Origin: Mycogone perniciosa
Taxonomy: Eukaryota > Ascomycota > Sordariomycetes > Hypocreales > Hypocreaceae
Assembly: GCA_025331125.1 (NCBI GenBank)
Contig: JAOALB010000178.1
Location: 34,539 to 98,538 of the forward strand
DNA: 64,000 nucleotides
Direction: 5' to 3'
Shown here: positions 1 through 12,132 of the stretch, in pieces
Position numbering within the stretch: position 1 is the first letter of the stretch
Layout of the letters: every line of letters starts with the position of its first letter
Notes under the pieces: generated by a model
Told to the model about the DNA's origin: nothing
Databases searched by the model: none
Seen by the model: only the letters and a program-made list of their open reading frames with translations
Position numbers and translations under genes: made by a program

Positions 1-1890
1 TATATAGGGCTAAGTCCAGTTAACTTTAAGATATCGCTATTATAAAATATTTACGCAATTAATAACTTCTTTACCTAATTATTTTAATTAAAGTTAATAT
101 AACTTTTTAGATAAGCTTTAATAACCTAGTTAATATACTTTATTTAACTATTTATCTATAGGTAATAGGCAGTATTAAACTTATAATTTATATTTAACTA
201 ATTTATAAATACTTGCTAAAAGTTAAATATAAAAATTAATCTTTAATTAAAAGTAATTTTAGCTAGAATTATATAGTTAACTGCAATAAGTCGCAAAAAT
301 ATATAAACTAGTATCTTTATATTTATTACTTTTTTATATAAAAGGAAGTAAAAGTATTTAATAAATTAATCTATAATTATTAAAAATACTATTATATTTA
401 ATCTTTATTTCAAGTTTAATAGATAATAGTTGTTTAATAACATAGTTTAATAAAATTAACTTTTATAATTATTCTAGTATTAGTAAAAGTTAAAGTTTAC
501 TATATAGTTTATATTTTAAAGGTTTAACTGTTTTATAAATTATATAGCGAAAAATAATATTTTATATTACTTTTTTAAGCCTTTAAAACTTAAAGTACCT
601 TTATACTTATTTATATATCTTCCAAATACCTTTATATCTATATACTAAGTATTAATAAACTTCTATAACTATATTTTTCTAAAGTTTATTTAAAATCTAA
701 ATCTTTTTATTTTATTATTAAATTCCTTTATTATTAAATTCTATATCTTTTAAAAATCTATTATTATTTTAAATAGTATAGTGCTCTTTAATGCATTAAA
801 GTACAATATTATTACTAGATACTTTATATATAGCTTATAATACTATTTATTAATAATATCCTTTAAGGGTTTATCTTAATATCTGCTTAATATACTTAAT
901 CTTTCCCTGGTTATAGTTAGTTTATCTGCTAAATGCATTTACTTATTTATTTTTAAATCCCTTTTAATAGATTAAAATATAATTAAATTCTAAAAGATAT
1001 TCTATATAGCGGATTTATCTTTTAAAGAGTTATTAAACTATCGCAAAGTATATAATATTCTTATAGTTAATATATACCTTAACCTTATATATTCCTTTTA
1101 GTAAATAGTATTACTGTTCTTTAAATATAAAAATAATAGCGAGGAATTCTTTATAATATATTAAATAGTTTAATTTTATACTATATAGTATTTAAAAATA
1201 AAAAGTAATAGGGTATAGTTTACTGTTTTTATCCTTTTAATTAAATTAAACTTTTATAGTAAAGTTAAAAGCGTTTATTTTAACTTTTATTTCTTTAAAT
1301 AAGTTAAATATAATAAATACAGGTTCTTTTAAAATAAACTATTTAAGTTTATTAAATATACTTTATATATTTAATGCTTATAGAAACTTTTAATCTTTTT
1401 TAGTAACTTTATAAAGGGTTTATACAATACTCTTATAGTCTTTAATAAATTATTAGTAATAGTTAGTAAATTTTAAAACGCTTTAGACTTCTTTAACTAT
1501 TTTATAAATTATATAGCAAGAAATAATATTTTATACTACTTTTTTAAGCCTTTAAAACTTAAAGTATTTTTATATTTATTTACAGGTTTTGCAAATACCT
1601 TTATATTTATAGATTAGATATTAGTGGACTTCTATAATTACATTTTCTTAAAGTTTATTTAAAATTTAAATCTTTTTATTTTATTATTAAATTCCTTTTT
1701 TATTAAACTTTATATCTTTTAAAAGTTTATTAGTATTTTAAATAATATAATACTCTTTAACAAATAAAAGTATAGTATTAGTATTAAATACTTTATATAT
1801 AGTTGAAAATACTATTTATTAGTAATATTCTTTAAAGGTTTATTTTAAGATCTATTTAATATATTTAATCTTTCTTTAATTATAGTATTA
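1..1890 (-). mobile_element. RIP-degraded chromovirus pol fragments (integrase/RNase H side)
   Basis: Very AT-rich DNA. Its reverse complement matches, segment by segment, the end of pol in the other chromovirus copies of this window. The first ~300 bases correspond to the minus-strand copy at 24650-24960 and to the plus-strand stretch at 10400-10690. Everything here is antisense to the plus strand and carries many stops. There are two pieces: 1 to about 1497 is collinear with about 24655-26145, then at about 1497 the match jumps back and repeats the stretch beginning near 528, running to about 1880. No LTR is visible, so the element is truncated on the left by the window edge. Function is lost; it is a relic. 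Confidence 0.7.
528..1880. repeat. Direct duplication of ~380 bp (528-900 and 1496-1880)
   Basis: The stretch starting 'ttataaattatatagc' near 530 recurs near 1500, and the two run in parallel for roughly 370-390 bases at an offset of about 968. They differ by scattered transitions. The intervening DNA is the normal continuation of the pol fragment, so this looks like a second copy of the same element segment joined at a short homology ('aactatt') rather than a tandem repeat of a unit. Confidence 0.6.
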
Positions 1891-4667
1891 GTTAACTGTT
1901 TTATTAATAGTAAAGTAATAGATATAAAATAATATATTTTTATAAAGTAGTAAACTATTATTAGTAAATGCTTATAAATAGTAATATAGTAATAGGATTT
2001 AGGCAGCAGTATAATATAGTTAATAGAAATATTTAACTATATATAGAATAGGACTAGTAATAGTTAAAAGAAACTTTATAGTAAAGATTGCAAGGCCATT
2101 ATTTTAATGTATAGTTTACAGGCTTATATATATACTTTAATGTCTTTTAAAATTTATAGCTATTAATATATATAGCTAATAAAGTTTAAAGTTTTAAACC
2201 TGCCTAAATATCCAGCTAGGCTACTTAAGTAGTTTCTAAATAGGATTTATATATAAAACTTATTATTAAGGGAAATAAAAAGCTGCTTTTAATAATAAAT
2301 TCTATTATTTATTATTTGGCAGTTATTTATTGCAATCCAGAGTTCTTTATAGAGCTGTTTTAGCTATTAACAGATATTAAGGTTTTAAAATATAGTTACT
2401 ATTTCTTTTACTATAGTATTTTATTTATATACTGCTGCAATTAAGTGATTAATTAGTTTATCTTCTGCCAGTATTATTATAGCTATAAAGGCAGCCTTTA
2501 TAGATAGTTTAATATTTAATAAGACTTTTTTTTAAAATATCGCCTAAACTTTCAAGCTAAAAGAACTCTATAAAAGGATAATGCATTGCCTGTTTTTAAT
2601 TTAGTTATTAAAGGGGTTTAATTTCGCGGGCTTATTTTCTGCTTTTCTACTTAAAGCGTTAGGCTTTATAGCCTTAAAGCCAGGTTAATAGACAATATAA
2701 AAGTTAAAGCCGGAAAGGAATTTAGACTATTAGACTTACTGCTAGTTTAAGGCTTTTATTAAGGTAAAGCATTTAAGGTTTTTATAGTCTATAATAATAT
2801 TAAACTTTTATAAACTTTATAATTCTAGGCGCTACTCTTTTATTACTTTAATAATAGCTAGGAGTTCTTTATTATAGATCTTATAGTTATATTCTTAAGT
2901 ATTATACTTTGTGGAAAAGAATATAATAAGGTATAAAATGCCCTCTTTATTATACTGCAATAGGATACTGCCTAATGCCCAGTTAAAGGCATTAATTTTA
3001 AAGGACTGTTTATTTATTATAGTTAAAGAGGGCTAGGACTAAGGCTAATTTAAAGCTATATTTAATTAAGTTAAAGGCTTCCTGCTATTTCTCTCTTTAA
3101 GTATATAGTCAGTCTTTCTTTAAAAGCTTATTTAGTAATGCAGCTATCTTAAAGTATCCTTAAATAAAATAGTAATAGAAATTTATAAAGTTAAAGAACT
3201 TTTATAGGTCTTTTACTCCCTTAAGTAATTGCTAGTTTAATATAGCCCTAACTTTCTCGGGATCTATTTCTAGTCCCTTTAAGGTAAGAATTAAGTTAAA
3301 GTATTTTATCTTTATTATCTTAAACTTGCATTTAGGAATATCGATTTAGAGGCTAGCGTTTTAAAGGCAGGCTACTACTTTCCGTATATGTTTTTAGTAC
3401 TTTTTTTAGTATAATAAGTATATAAAGATATTATTAAAGTATACTATATAGATATAGTTAAAATAGTTGTAAAGAGTATAGTTAATATAGTATTAAAATA
3501 TAGCAGGCGCATTATAAAGGCTAAAAGGCATAACTAATATCTTAAAGAGGCTAAACCTTATAATAAATACTGTTTTCTATATATCCCCTTTAGTAATATA
3601 GAGGTTATTAAACGCAGTAATAATATTAAGTTTTATATATACCTTTATATAGCTTAAAGTATTAAGGGTTTCCTGGATTAATAGTAGTAGGTATTGATTT
3701 TTAATAGTAATATTATTTAACCTTTAGTAATGTTAATAGATATAGATACTGCCTTTTAGTTTTGCGGCTAAAAGGAGGGGAATAGTATATTATACTTGCA
3801 ATTCGCAGATAAATCCTTTCGCTAAATTATTATTTAACTATTTTCTTATTACCTGCAGTTTATAAAGTAAAAATAGCCTATTCTTTTAATATAGCAGGTC
3901 TTTTCCTAGCAGTATCTTAATCTTATAGTCCTAGGCCTATTATAAGGGAAGCTTATTTATTATCTTTAACAGGAAGGCGTTATATAAGTTATATAGCCAG
4001 GATAGTAGTTTTTTTAAAATATCTAGCTTATTAAACTTAAATTTTCCTACTATAAATTTCTTAATATTAATAGCTATAATCTTTTTTAATTTTACCAGGG
4101 AATAGCATTTATTAATGAAGTTATATATTTCTTTAAATAATACTATTTTTACTTGAATATAGTCTCTTTATCCTATAAGTATTTATTAGAAAAACTTATC
4201 TAAGAGCTTTAATAAAGTAATAGGTATTAGTTCTATAGTTTTAATAGCTTAGTTAATCTCCTTTTAGGTTACTTTTATTATATAGATATATAGTTATTAA
4301 TAAAAGGTAATAAAGTTTATAGCTGCTATTATTTATATATCCGCTATATTTAGGTATACTTTTTAATTTTAAAGTTTAGTTTAGTTTTATAGAAATAGTA
4401 TATTAAAAAGTAATAGTAATAGCTTTAATAAAGGTTTCCCTTTTTATTATTAACTGCAGATCACAGGAGCAGGCAGTAGCTTTATATATATTTAGTTTAG
4501 GATTATTCATACCTATATTTCTTTATTATTAGTTTTACTATACTTATAGGTTATATAGTAATCTCGGTTTAGTGTTAAGGTTTATAAAATATATAGTTTA
4601 AAGGCCCCCTCCTTAATTAGGTTATAGTTTATTTCTTTTAAGGTATTTTTAACTAATAGTTGCTAGT
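1890..4667 (-). mobile_element. Second Ty3/gypsy family, RIP-degraded RNase H, RT and protease region
   Basis: Reading the reverse complement gives a degraded but recognisable gypsy polyprotein. At about 3300-3220 there is 'LEIDPEKVRAI' followed by 'FNFINFYYRF'-like sequence (end of RT). At about 2990-2860 there is RNase H: a 'WALGSILLQYNKEG' core, then the 'NYKIYNKELLAII' motif. At about 2700-2640 there is an 'RPGLKAIKPNALSRKA' connection motif. The wording differs from the chromovirus copies elsewhere in the window ('DWPIPITVKEV', 'LANYY'), so this is a different gypsy family. It is bounded on the right by the 5' LTR of element E at 4668, which appears to have inserted into it. No LTRs of its own are seen and it is not functional. 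Confidence 0.65.
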
Positions 4668-5067
4668 TATTATAACTTGAGCCTTTTATGGCCGCATAAA
4701 GGGTCTAGGGCGGTATATACCCTGGAAGAGTAATAGAACAACCATCCAATTAAAGAGGATTACTTAGATTACTATAAACTATAGATTATTTAAATTATAA
4801 AATATAAGCTAAGGTAATCCAATACAACCATAATCTATATATAATTTAAAGATACTTGTAATATATCTTTTATATATATATATAACTAGTTTATTATTTA
4901 TTTAATATAGTTATTTAAATAGTTGTTAATATAACTATTTAATAGAACTGTTTGTTTTATAGAATTGTAACTATATTATTTTATTTAGTATTTATCTTTA
5001 ACCTCTTAATTAATATAAACCCTGTAAACTTTAATTTAACTGTTAAGAAATAACCTAGATTATTATA
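4668..5067 (+). repeat. 5' LTR of element E (type A, 400 bp)
   Basis: Starts with 'tattataact' (TGTTATAACC after G-to-A) and ends '...gattattata' (GATCGTTACA degraded). Length is exactly 400 bp, the same as the type-A LTRs at 19449, 42421, 47942 and 55262. The 'ccgcataaagggtct' box near 4692 is diagnostic of the type-A U3. Confidence 0.85.
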
Positions 5068-8000
5068 TATTAACGACTTTTATTTAAAAGGCTATTAAGA
5101 ATCTTAAATAATATTATAAGTATATCTACTATAATATCCTCTTTTAATAACTTTAATACTTTACCCTTTATTTTACCTCCTCGCTAAAGGCAGGATAATA
5201 AAAGAGATAATAATATAAATAGGAGTAAAAATAAAGATAAAGTTAATAAAATAAAATAACTCTATATTTATATAAAGGAAGCCTTTTAATATATAGAAGC
5301 TAATTATATAGATTAGGAATAATGCTATTAATATTGAATTACTGAAAACACTAGACTTTAATAAATGATTTATTAATAGTAAATAGCTATTATAAACTTG
5401 CAAAACTAGGCCTTACCTGCTTTAAACCTTATATTAAACTATAAAGGGAATTGACCTTTAAAGGACTTAAAAGAGTTATTTAAAATACAGCCTTTTAAAC
5501 CCTTTAATAAAAGTACTATAATACTTTAACTATTTCTAATTTAACTATATAAGTATTTTATTTATATTTTAACTAGCTTTAATATAAAGACTAGTAAAGT
5601 CTTTTTAACTGCTAGATAATTTAAAGGAAATGCCTTAAAATAGTTTAAACTTACTTAAGGGGATATCTTTAATAATAAAAGTAAAGCTAATAAGCAGATA
5701 TTGTTTATATTTATTAACTATAATTAATTTAAAGAAGACTTAAAGAATATTTTTAATAATATTAGTAAAGAATATACTATAGAAAATAAATTTATAAGTT
5801 TAATTTAAAAAGGAAAATACAGTAACTGTATAATATATTTTAGGAATTATATTTTTTAAGTTAAATAAAAAAACTCTGCTTTTATTAAATGCTTTTATAA
5901 TAGAGTTAAACTAGAAGTTAAAAGGGAGGTTTATAAATTTTCCTATTATAAAGGTATTATTAAATTTATTACAAAATATATAAATATAAATAATTTATTT
6001 TATAAACTTTATTTAAATATAAAGAAAGGATAATAGTAATTTAAATAAATTTATAAGTATTAAAGATATATGAATTAAAGTAAAAAGCAATAAAAATATA
6101 TTATTAGCTTTAATAATAAAGGATTTAGTTAAATAGATTTAAACGCTACTTAAAAGGGAAAGGTAAAGGTTATCTATTATAACTATAATAAATTAAAATA
6201 TATTTTAAGGGACTATAAAGCTTTATAAAAGCTAAGAATTAATAAACCTTAAAAGCTTATATTAAAACCTAAATAAAAGGTTAATATAGTATTAAAGATT
6301 ATTAATTATATATTATTTAATTATATTATATATTATAATAATAGCTGCTTTATTTATATATCTAGTAAAGATAAAAGCAGATAATACTTTAAATAGCCTA
6401 GAAAGATATTTATAATAAATTAAAAGGGATATTAGTTAAGACTTAAATCTTTATCTTTTAAAGATACTTTTAAAGAAGATAAAGTAAATAAGTATTTACT
6501 ATACTTAAACAATTTAATAGAATAAAACTTAAACGCTAGCTATATAAAGTTAAATAAAGATAATAGTATTTTAAATAAATAGTTACTGTAATTAACTATT
6601 AATATTTGAATTAAATTACTGTAAGCAGTAAAAAGTAAATTAATAGTAGTAACTTTAATAATAAAGATAAAAATAACCCTTTATAATATAGACTATTACT
6701 ATATAATACTATACCTTTAAAACTAGAAAATATATTACCTATAAATAGTAACCTTAAAAGTAAATTAAATAAATATTACTTAAACTTAATTAAAAGAGTT
6801 ACTATAAGTATATATAAAAATAAAATAAACTTATATTTATATAAACAGCTTTATATATAAAATAGAGTTAATAATAAAATAGCTATTAAAGCTATTTTAA
6901 TTACTTTAACTATATATAAAAAACCTATATATTTTTATATATAAAGAGACTATACTATAAATAACTTTACTTATAGAGAGTATTATATTATATCTTAGGT
7001 TATTTGCATTATATATAGGTATATAATATACTTTTAAGAAAAAGTAAAGTATAATATATTTTTAATTAAAATCCTATTTTACTTTATAAAATAAATATAA
7101 AATTATAATGCTTTTAAAGAATAAGTTATAACTATATAGTATTAAAACTTTAAGATATTATTATTATGAAATTAAATATTAAAACTTTGAAGAAATATTA
7201 TTAACTATAAAGACTTAAAAAATATAAGTTTAAAAGATATTATATTTATTATTAAAAGAAATTAATAAAATAATACTTCTGCTATAATAAAAGGTTTAAG
7301 TGTAATTAATAATATTACTTAAAGTATAATAATTTAAAGTATATTATTTATAAATAAAATAAATTAAAGGATTAGTATATATAATAAACTAATAATACTT
7401 TATATTTATTATAAGACTATATATACTGCTAAAAGGATAAATGTATTATTTACTTATAGGAAAAACTTTAAAGATAGTAAATATAAAAGTATATAGGGTA
7501 TAAACTTACTTTAAAAGACAAAGATCTTAATTAGATTATAAAGGAGCTATATTAAAACTACTTTAACTTTATTACCTATAAAAAAACTACTTATAATAAA
7601 AAAAGGTGGCATTTACTTTAAAGAACCTTAATTAATTGTAAAATCTATATAAAAAGAAAAAATTAAAAAATAATGAATATTATTTATAAAAGGGCTATAA
7701 AGTAATAATTAATAAATTATATCTTTTAATATATTAAATAATAAAAGTAATAATAAAGATTTAGTATATTTTAAATTAAAGATAATAGTTAAAGGATATT
7801 AATTATATATATTAGTAGATAGTAAAGCGATAGGTAATGTTATTGCACCTATAACTATAAATCGCTTATAGTTACTTTAAAAAAAGAAAATTAAGTTATA
7901 TTAATTTTATTAGGTAAAAGGAGGACTTTTTATATATAATAATAGATAGCTTAAATAAAAGATTAATTATTTTAAGCTTAAGATCGCCAAATGTAAAAGA

Positions 8001-10890
8001 GTGGTTCCCTGTAATATTGCGAATATTAATAAGTATAATATTATTTTTAGTTATTTTTAGTTAAGATATAATAACTTTAATATTAATTAAGAGAATAGCT
8101 AGCTTTATTGGCGCAATAATAAAGCTTCTTTAGTAATTAAAACTATTAGAAAGAACTTAACTGCAGGGCAGAAATCCTAAAACGTAAAACCTTTAAATAT
8201 ATTAAAGAAAGGAATTAAAAATGTTACTTTTAATTTAATTATAGAAATAATTTACCTAAAGGTAAAACTTAAATAAAGTAAAAGAAAGCATAAATAAATC
8301 TAAAGAATAAGTACTTTTTTATAAAAAGTATTTAATAATATTAATAGAATACTTAGAATAAAAACCCTTAAAACAGTAATATTATTAAAATACTTATAAA
8401 ATATACTTAAAGAATATTAAAAGTATAATAAGCTGTTTAAAGAAACACTTAATATAAAACTATTAAAAGATAGTTAATAGGACTATATAATAAACCTTAA
8501 AGATAATATAAGTATTATTTTCTATAAAGATAATAATTTAAATAAAAAAAAGCTTAAAAGTTTATGCAATTATTTAAATAATATATTAGCTAAAAGGTAT
8601 ATTTAACCCTTTTTATTAAAAGTAGGCTACCCTATTATATTTATATTAAAGAAAAAAGGTAAACTATAATTAATGATAGATTACTAATAGTTTAATAAAG
8701 CTACTATTAAAGATAAAACTATATTATTATTAATTATAGAATTATAGGATAGGCTATATAGGAAGAAGTGGTTTATAGCGCTAGACCTTAAAGGCGCTTT
8801 TAACTTTATCTAAATTAAAGAAGGATATAAATAAATAACTGCATTTTAAATTAAATATAGTTTATTTAAATACTTAGTTATACTTTTTAGCTTTATTTAC
8901 GCCGCCGCGATATTTTAAAAGATAATTAAAAATATATTAAAAGAGTACCTTAATATCTTTATAGTTATCTATTTAAATAATATTTTAATTTTTTTAAATA
9001 GTTTTAAAGAATATAAAGAATATATTTATAAAGTATTATAGATATTATTAAATATTAAACTACTTATAAAACGTAAAAAATATAAATTCTATATATTAAA
9101 GGTTATTTCTTTAAAATATATTATTACCTTAAAAGAAATTTATATAAATCTATTAAAAGTATAAGCAGTAAAAGACTAGCCTATACTTATAATAGTTAAA
9201 GAAATTTAAAGCTTTTTAAAACTCGCTAACTATTATTAATAATATATTAAAAGCTATAAAAGTATTGTATAAATTCTCTATAAACTTATTAAAAAAGATT
9301 AAAAGTTTTTATAGGCATTAAATATATAAAAAGCCTTTAATAGATTTAAATAGTTTATTTTAGAAAAACTTATATTTATTATATTTAACCTATTTAAAGA
9401 AATAAAAGTTAAAATAAATACTTTTAACTTTACTATAAAAGCTTAATTTAATTAAAAAGATAAAAACAGTAAGCTATACTTTATTGCCTTTTATTCTTAA
9501 GTACTATATAGCGCAGAATTAAATTACTTAATATATAATAAAAGATTCCTTGCTATTATTCTTATTTTTAAAGAATAGTAATATTACTTATTAAAAGGAA
9601 TATATAAAGTTAAGGTATACATTAATTATAAGAATATTATATATTTCACTATAATTTAATAACTCTTTAAAAGGCAGATTCGCTATATAAAATACCTTTT
9701 AAAATTTAATTATATTTTAATTTACTAGAAAGGATTTAAAAATAAATAAATAAATATATTTAGTAGATAAGTTAACTATAACTAGGGAAAAATTAAATAT
9801 ACTAGGCAGATTTTAAAATAAACCTTTAAAGGATACTATTAATAAATAATACTTTAGGCTATATATAAGGTATTTAATAATAATATTATACTTTAATGCA
9901 TTAAAAAGTACTATATTACTTAAAATAGCAATAGATTTTTAAAGGATATAGAGTTTAATAATAAAGAAATTTAAGAATAAAATAAAAAGATCTCGATTTT
10001 AAATAAACTTTAAAAAAGTATAGTTATAGAAGTTTATTAATATTTAGTATATAAAAATAAAGGTATTTGCAAGACCTATAAATAGGTTTAAAGGTATTTT
10101 AAGTTTTAAGGATTTAAGAAAATAATATAAGATACTATTTTTTACTATATAATATATAAGATAGTTAAAACCTTAAAATATAAACTATACAGTAAACTTT
10201 AACCTTTACTAATACGAAAATAACTATAAAAGTTAATTTTATTAAACTTCATTATTAAATTATTACTATTTATTAAACTAAGAATAAAGATTAAATATAA
10301 TAGTATTTTAATAATTATAGATTAATTTATTAAATACTTTTACTTCTTTTTATATAGAAAAGTAATAAATACAGAAACGCTAGCTTTTATATTTTTATAA
10401 TTTATTGCAGCTAATTATATAATTTTAACTAAAATTATTTTTAATTAAAAATTAATTTTCGCATTTAAATTTTAATAAATATTTATAAATTAGCTAAATA
10501 TAAATTATAAGCTTAATACTGCCTATTACTTATAGATAAATAAATAAATAAAATATATTAATTAAATTCTGAAAGTTTATTTAAAAAGTTATATTAACTT
10601 TAATTAAAAGAATTAAATAGAAAAGCTATTAATTATATAAATATTCTATAATAGCGATATTTCGGAGTTACCTGGACTTAGCTTTATATATATTAACTAT
10701 AGTTTTATATTAAATATATATAAAGCGTTAAAGAAAGGCCTATATATTAATAAAGTATAAATTAAAGCTGAAAATATAAAGCAGTTATATAATAAAATAT
10801 AGGTATACTTTTACTTTATATAGGAAAGAATAAAAAAGTATATTAATAAATATAGATTAAAGGGATTAATCTTTAAAGAGGGAGATATGG
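4668..10890 (+). mobile_element. Chromovirus copy E (Ty3/gypsy), 3'-truncated, RIP-degraded
   Basis: Plus-strand LTR retrotransposon with a type-A 5' LTR (4668-5067) followed by a gag/pol region collinear with copies A, B and D. A gag zinc knuckle remnant is at about 6173-6222. The protease active-site remnant ('VDSKAIGN', from an original DSGATGN-type motif) is near 7806-7850. RT 'ALDLKGAFNFI' is near 8775-8815 and the degraded YLDD region near 8970-9000. RNase H is at about 9410-9750 and integrase at about 9900-10870. The copy stops at 10886-10892, just after 'aaagagggagatatgg', where the other copies continue into 'YLYYYS' and the chromodomain. Its 3' end and 3' LTR are missing because it is fused directly to a truncated host gene. 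Stops are dense throughout. Confidence 0.85.
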
Positions 10891-11603
10891 TTCAAATGTC
10901 CAGCATCTGGGCAGAGCGTGGCGAGGATATCCGCCGAGGGCAACGCCTTCTCTGGCTCGTTGGTCATCAGTGCGTGAATGTGCAGGTGATGGATGGCGGC
11001 ATGTTGCGACTGGCCCGTCTCGTTGGCTAGCGAGATGGAGCGTTGGATGACGGCTAATGCTTCGATCACGGCAGAGCCAGGCGCGGGCAAACTCGTCCGT
11101 ACATCAAACAGGCGACGCACTGTGCGGGTGAGTAGTGCTTCCACGAGGAGAGCCATGATGTCGTGGTCATCAGGGTATCGTTGATGCAGGCCCCGTAGAC
11201 GATCTGCGTACTCGTTGTCCCACATGGCATATGCTTCGGCGGCGACTGGGTGCGGCTCCAGGAAGCGGCCGGCGAGGCTGTCGACGAGGCCGCGCTCTGC
11301 CGGGTCTGTGGCATGCTCACGCGCATGGACTAAATGCTGCCGCGCCAACCGGATCGTCGTTGCAGCCTCCTGCTCGCCGAACTCGTGCCATGTCAAGTTG
11401 TAGAAAGGCCCGTAAGCGTAGGCCACACCCCAATGGGCCATAGGGCAGTTCGGGTCGAACGTGAGCGCTTTGAGGAAGCATGCTAAACCAGCTTCTTGGT
11501 TGAAGCCGAAGCACCAGTTCAGGCCCATGTCGAACCATCGTTGCGCGTCCGTAGATGTTGTCGCAATGGCACGAGTATGCGTGCCGAGGTTAAAGTCTTC
11601 CAT
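10866..11603 (-). pseudogene. TPR-type protein gene, 3' end lost by fusion to a retrotransposon
   Basis: A 245-codon open frame of normal composition starts at ATG 11601-11603. It is rich in TPR-like helices: residues 19-75 contain 'RWFDMGLNWCFGFNQEAGL...CFLKALTFDPNCPMAHWGVAYAYG', shortened here, and residues about 180-235 hold a further helical pair with an 'HHLHIHAL' stretch. It resembles long (about 500-600 aa) TPR proteins of unknown role that occur in bacteria and fungi. The frame reaches 'CPDAGHLNH' at residues 231-239 and then runs into 'ISLFKD' and a stop, encoded by the antisense of element E. In this family GHL-H is normally followed by an MPSHI motif (from memory), so the gene probably lost roughly its C-terminal half. 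It is divergent from the rhodanese gene at 12133. No intron is seen. It might be transcribed but is unlikely to make a normal protein. Confidence 0.75.
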
Positions 11604-11794
11604 CTGGGGTTGATTGGGTGTACTCTCTCTCTAATATGTTATCCGTCTACTTCTACCTATTGATGTGATCTTAGGTATCCTTAAGAGCGTCTCCCTATGA
11701 ACGATTTCTCTTTATCTCTTGTGCAGCCGCAATAAGGAGTGGACCTGACCTGATGGTAAATCGCAAGTGACTGAATGAGAAGCATAAAAACTAA

Positions 11795-11978
11795 TTACCC
11801 GTTGATGGGTCCTCTGGAAACCAACTAAAAGGACTTCTTCGCCTTTTAGTTGGGCATAAAACCTCTGAACCACCTCAATACCCGGGCCAGGAAAAGGTTT
11901 ATATGGGGCTCCCTATAGGGAGTCTAGGGTTGGTCTAGGGTTATTTAGTTGGTTTCCAGAGGACCCATCAACGGGTAA
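11795..11978. mobile_element. MITE, 184 bp, with perfect 33-bp terminal inverted repeats
   Basis: The left terminus 11795-11827 begins 'ttacccgttgatgggtcc' and is the exact reverse complement of 11946-11978, ending 'acccatcaacgggtaa'; there are 33 paired positions without mismatch. The interior has no coding capacity. The terminal bases of the left repeat also form a second, internal hairpin (11821-11832 with 11842-11853). A perfect 14-bp palindrome lies at 11909-11922. The copy is not RIP-degraded, unlike the large repeats nearby. I could not assign a target-site duplication with confidence, so the transposase superfamily is open. Confidence 0.85.
11821..11853. repeat. Internal hairpin inside the MITE
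   Basis: 12-bp perfect stem 'ccaactaaaagg' / 'ccttttagttgg' with a 9-base loop (11833-11841). It overlaps the inner end of the left terminal repeat, so the single-stranded element can fold either end to end or locally. Confidence 0.85.
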
Positions 11979-12132
11979 CTGCGCAGCTCTAGGATCCACA
12001 AGGCGTGTTTGACGTGAGAAATCACACCATTTTCTACAGAGAACATCGTCTACTTAGTTCTCATCACATCTTGAAGTTTGTATTCTTCACTCTTCACAAC
12101 TCTCTGTCACCTAATTTGGGTAAACTTTCAAA

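Larger units (their letters stand above)
11604..12132. promoter_or_regulatory. Shared divergent intergenic region of TPR and rhodanese genes
   Basis: 529 bp separate the two divergent starts. Composition is normal and there are no gene-like frames. The middle is occupied by a 184-bp MITE (11795-11978), so the remaining promoter space is about 190 bp on the TPR side and about 155 bp on the rhodanese side. I see no clear TATA box on either side. Confidence 0.5.

Noticed and set aside
5173..5403. 76-codon minus-strand frame of I/L/F/Y-rich sequence
   Set aside because: Lies in the leader of element E; composition follows from AT-rich RIPed DNA and looks like a fake membrane protein.
10993..11538. 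Several frames of 62-86 codons on both strands within the TPR gene
   Set aside because: Shadows of the GC-rich TPR reading frame, without motifs.
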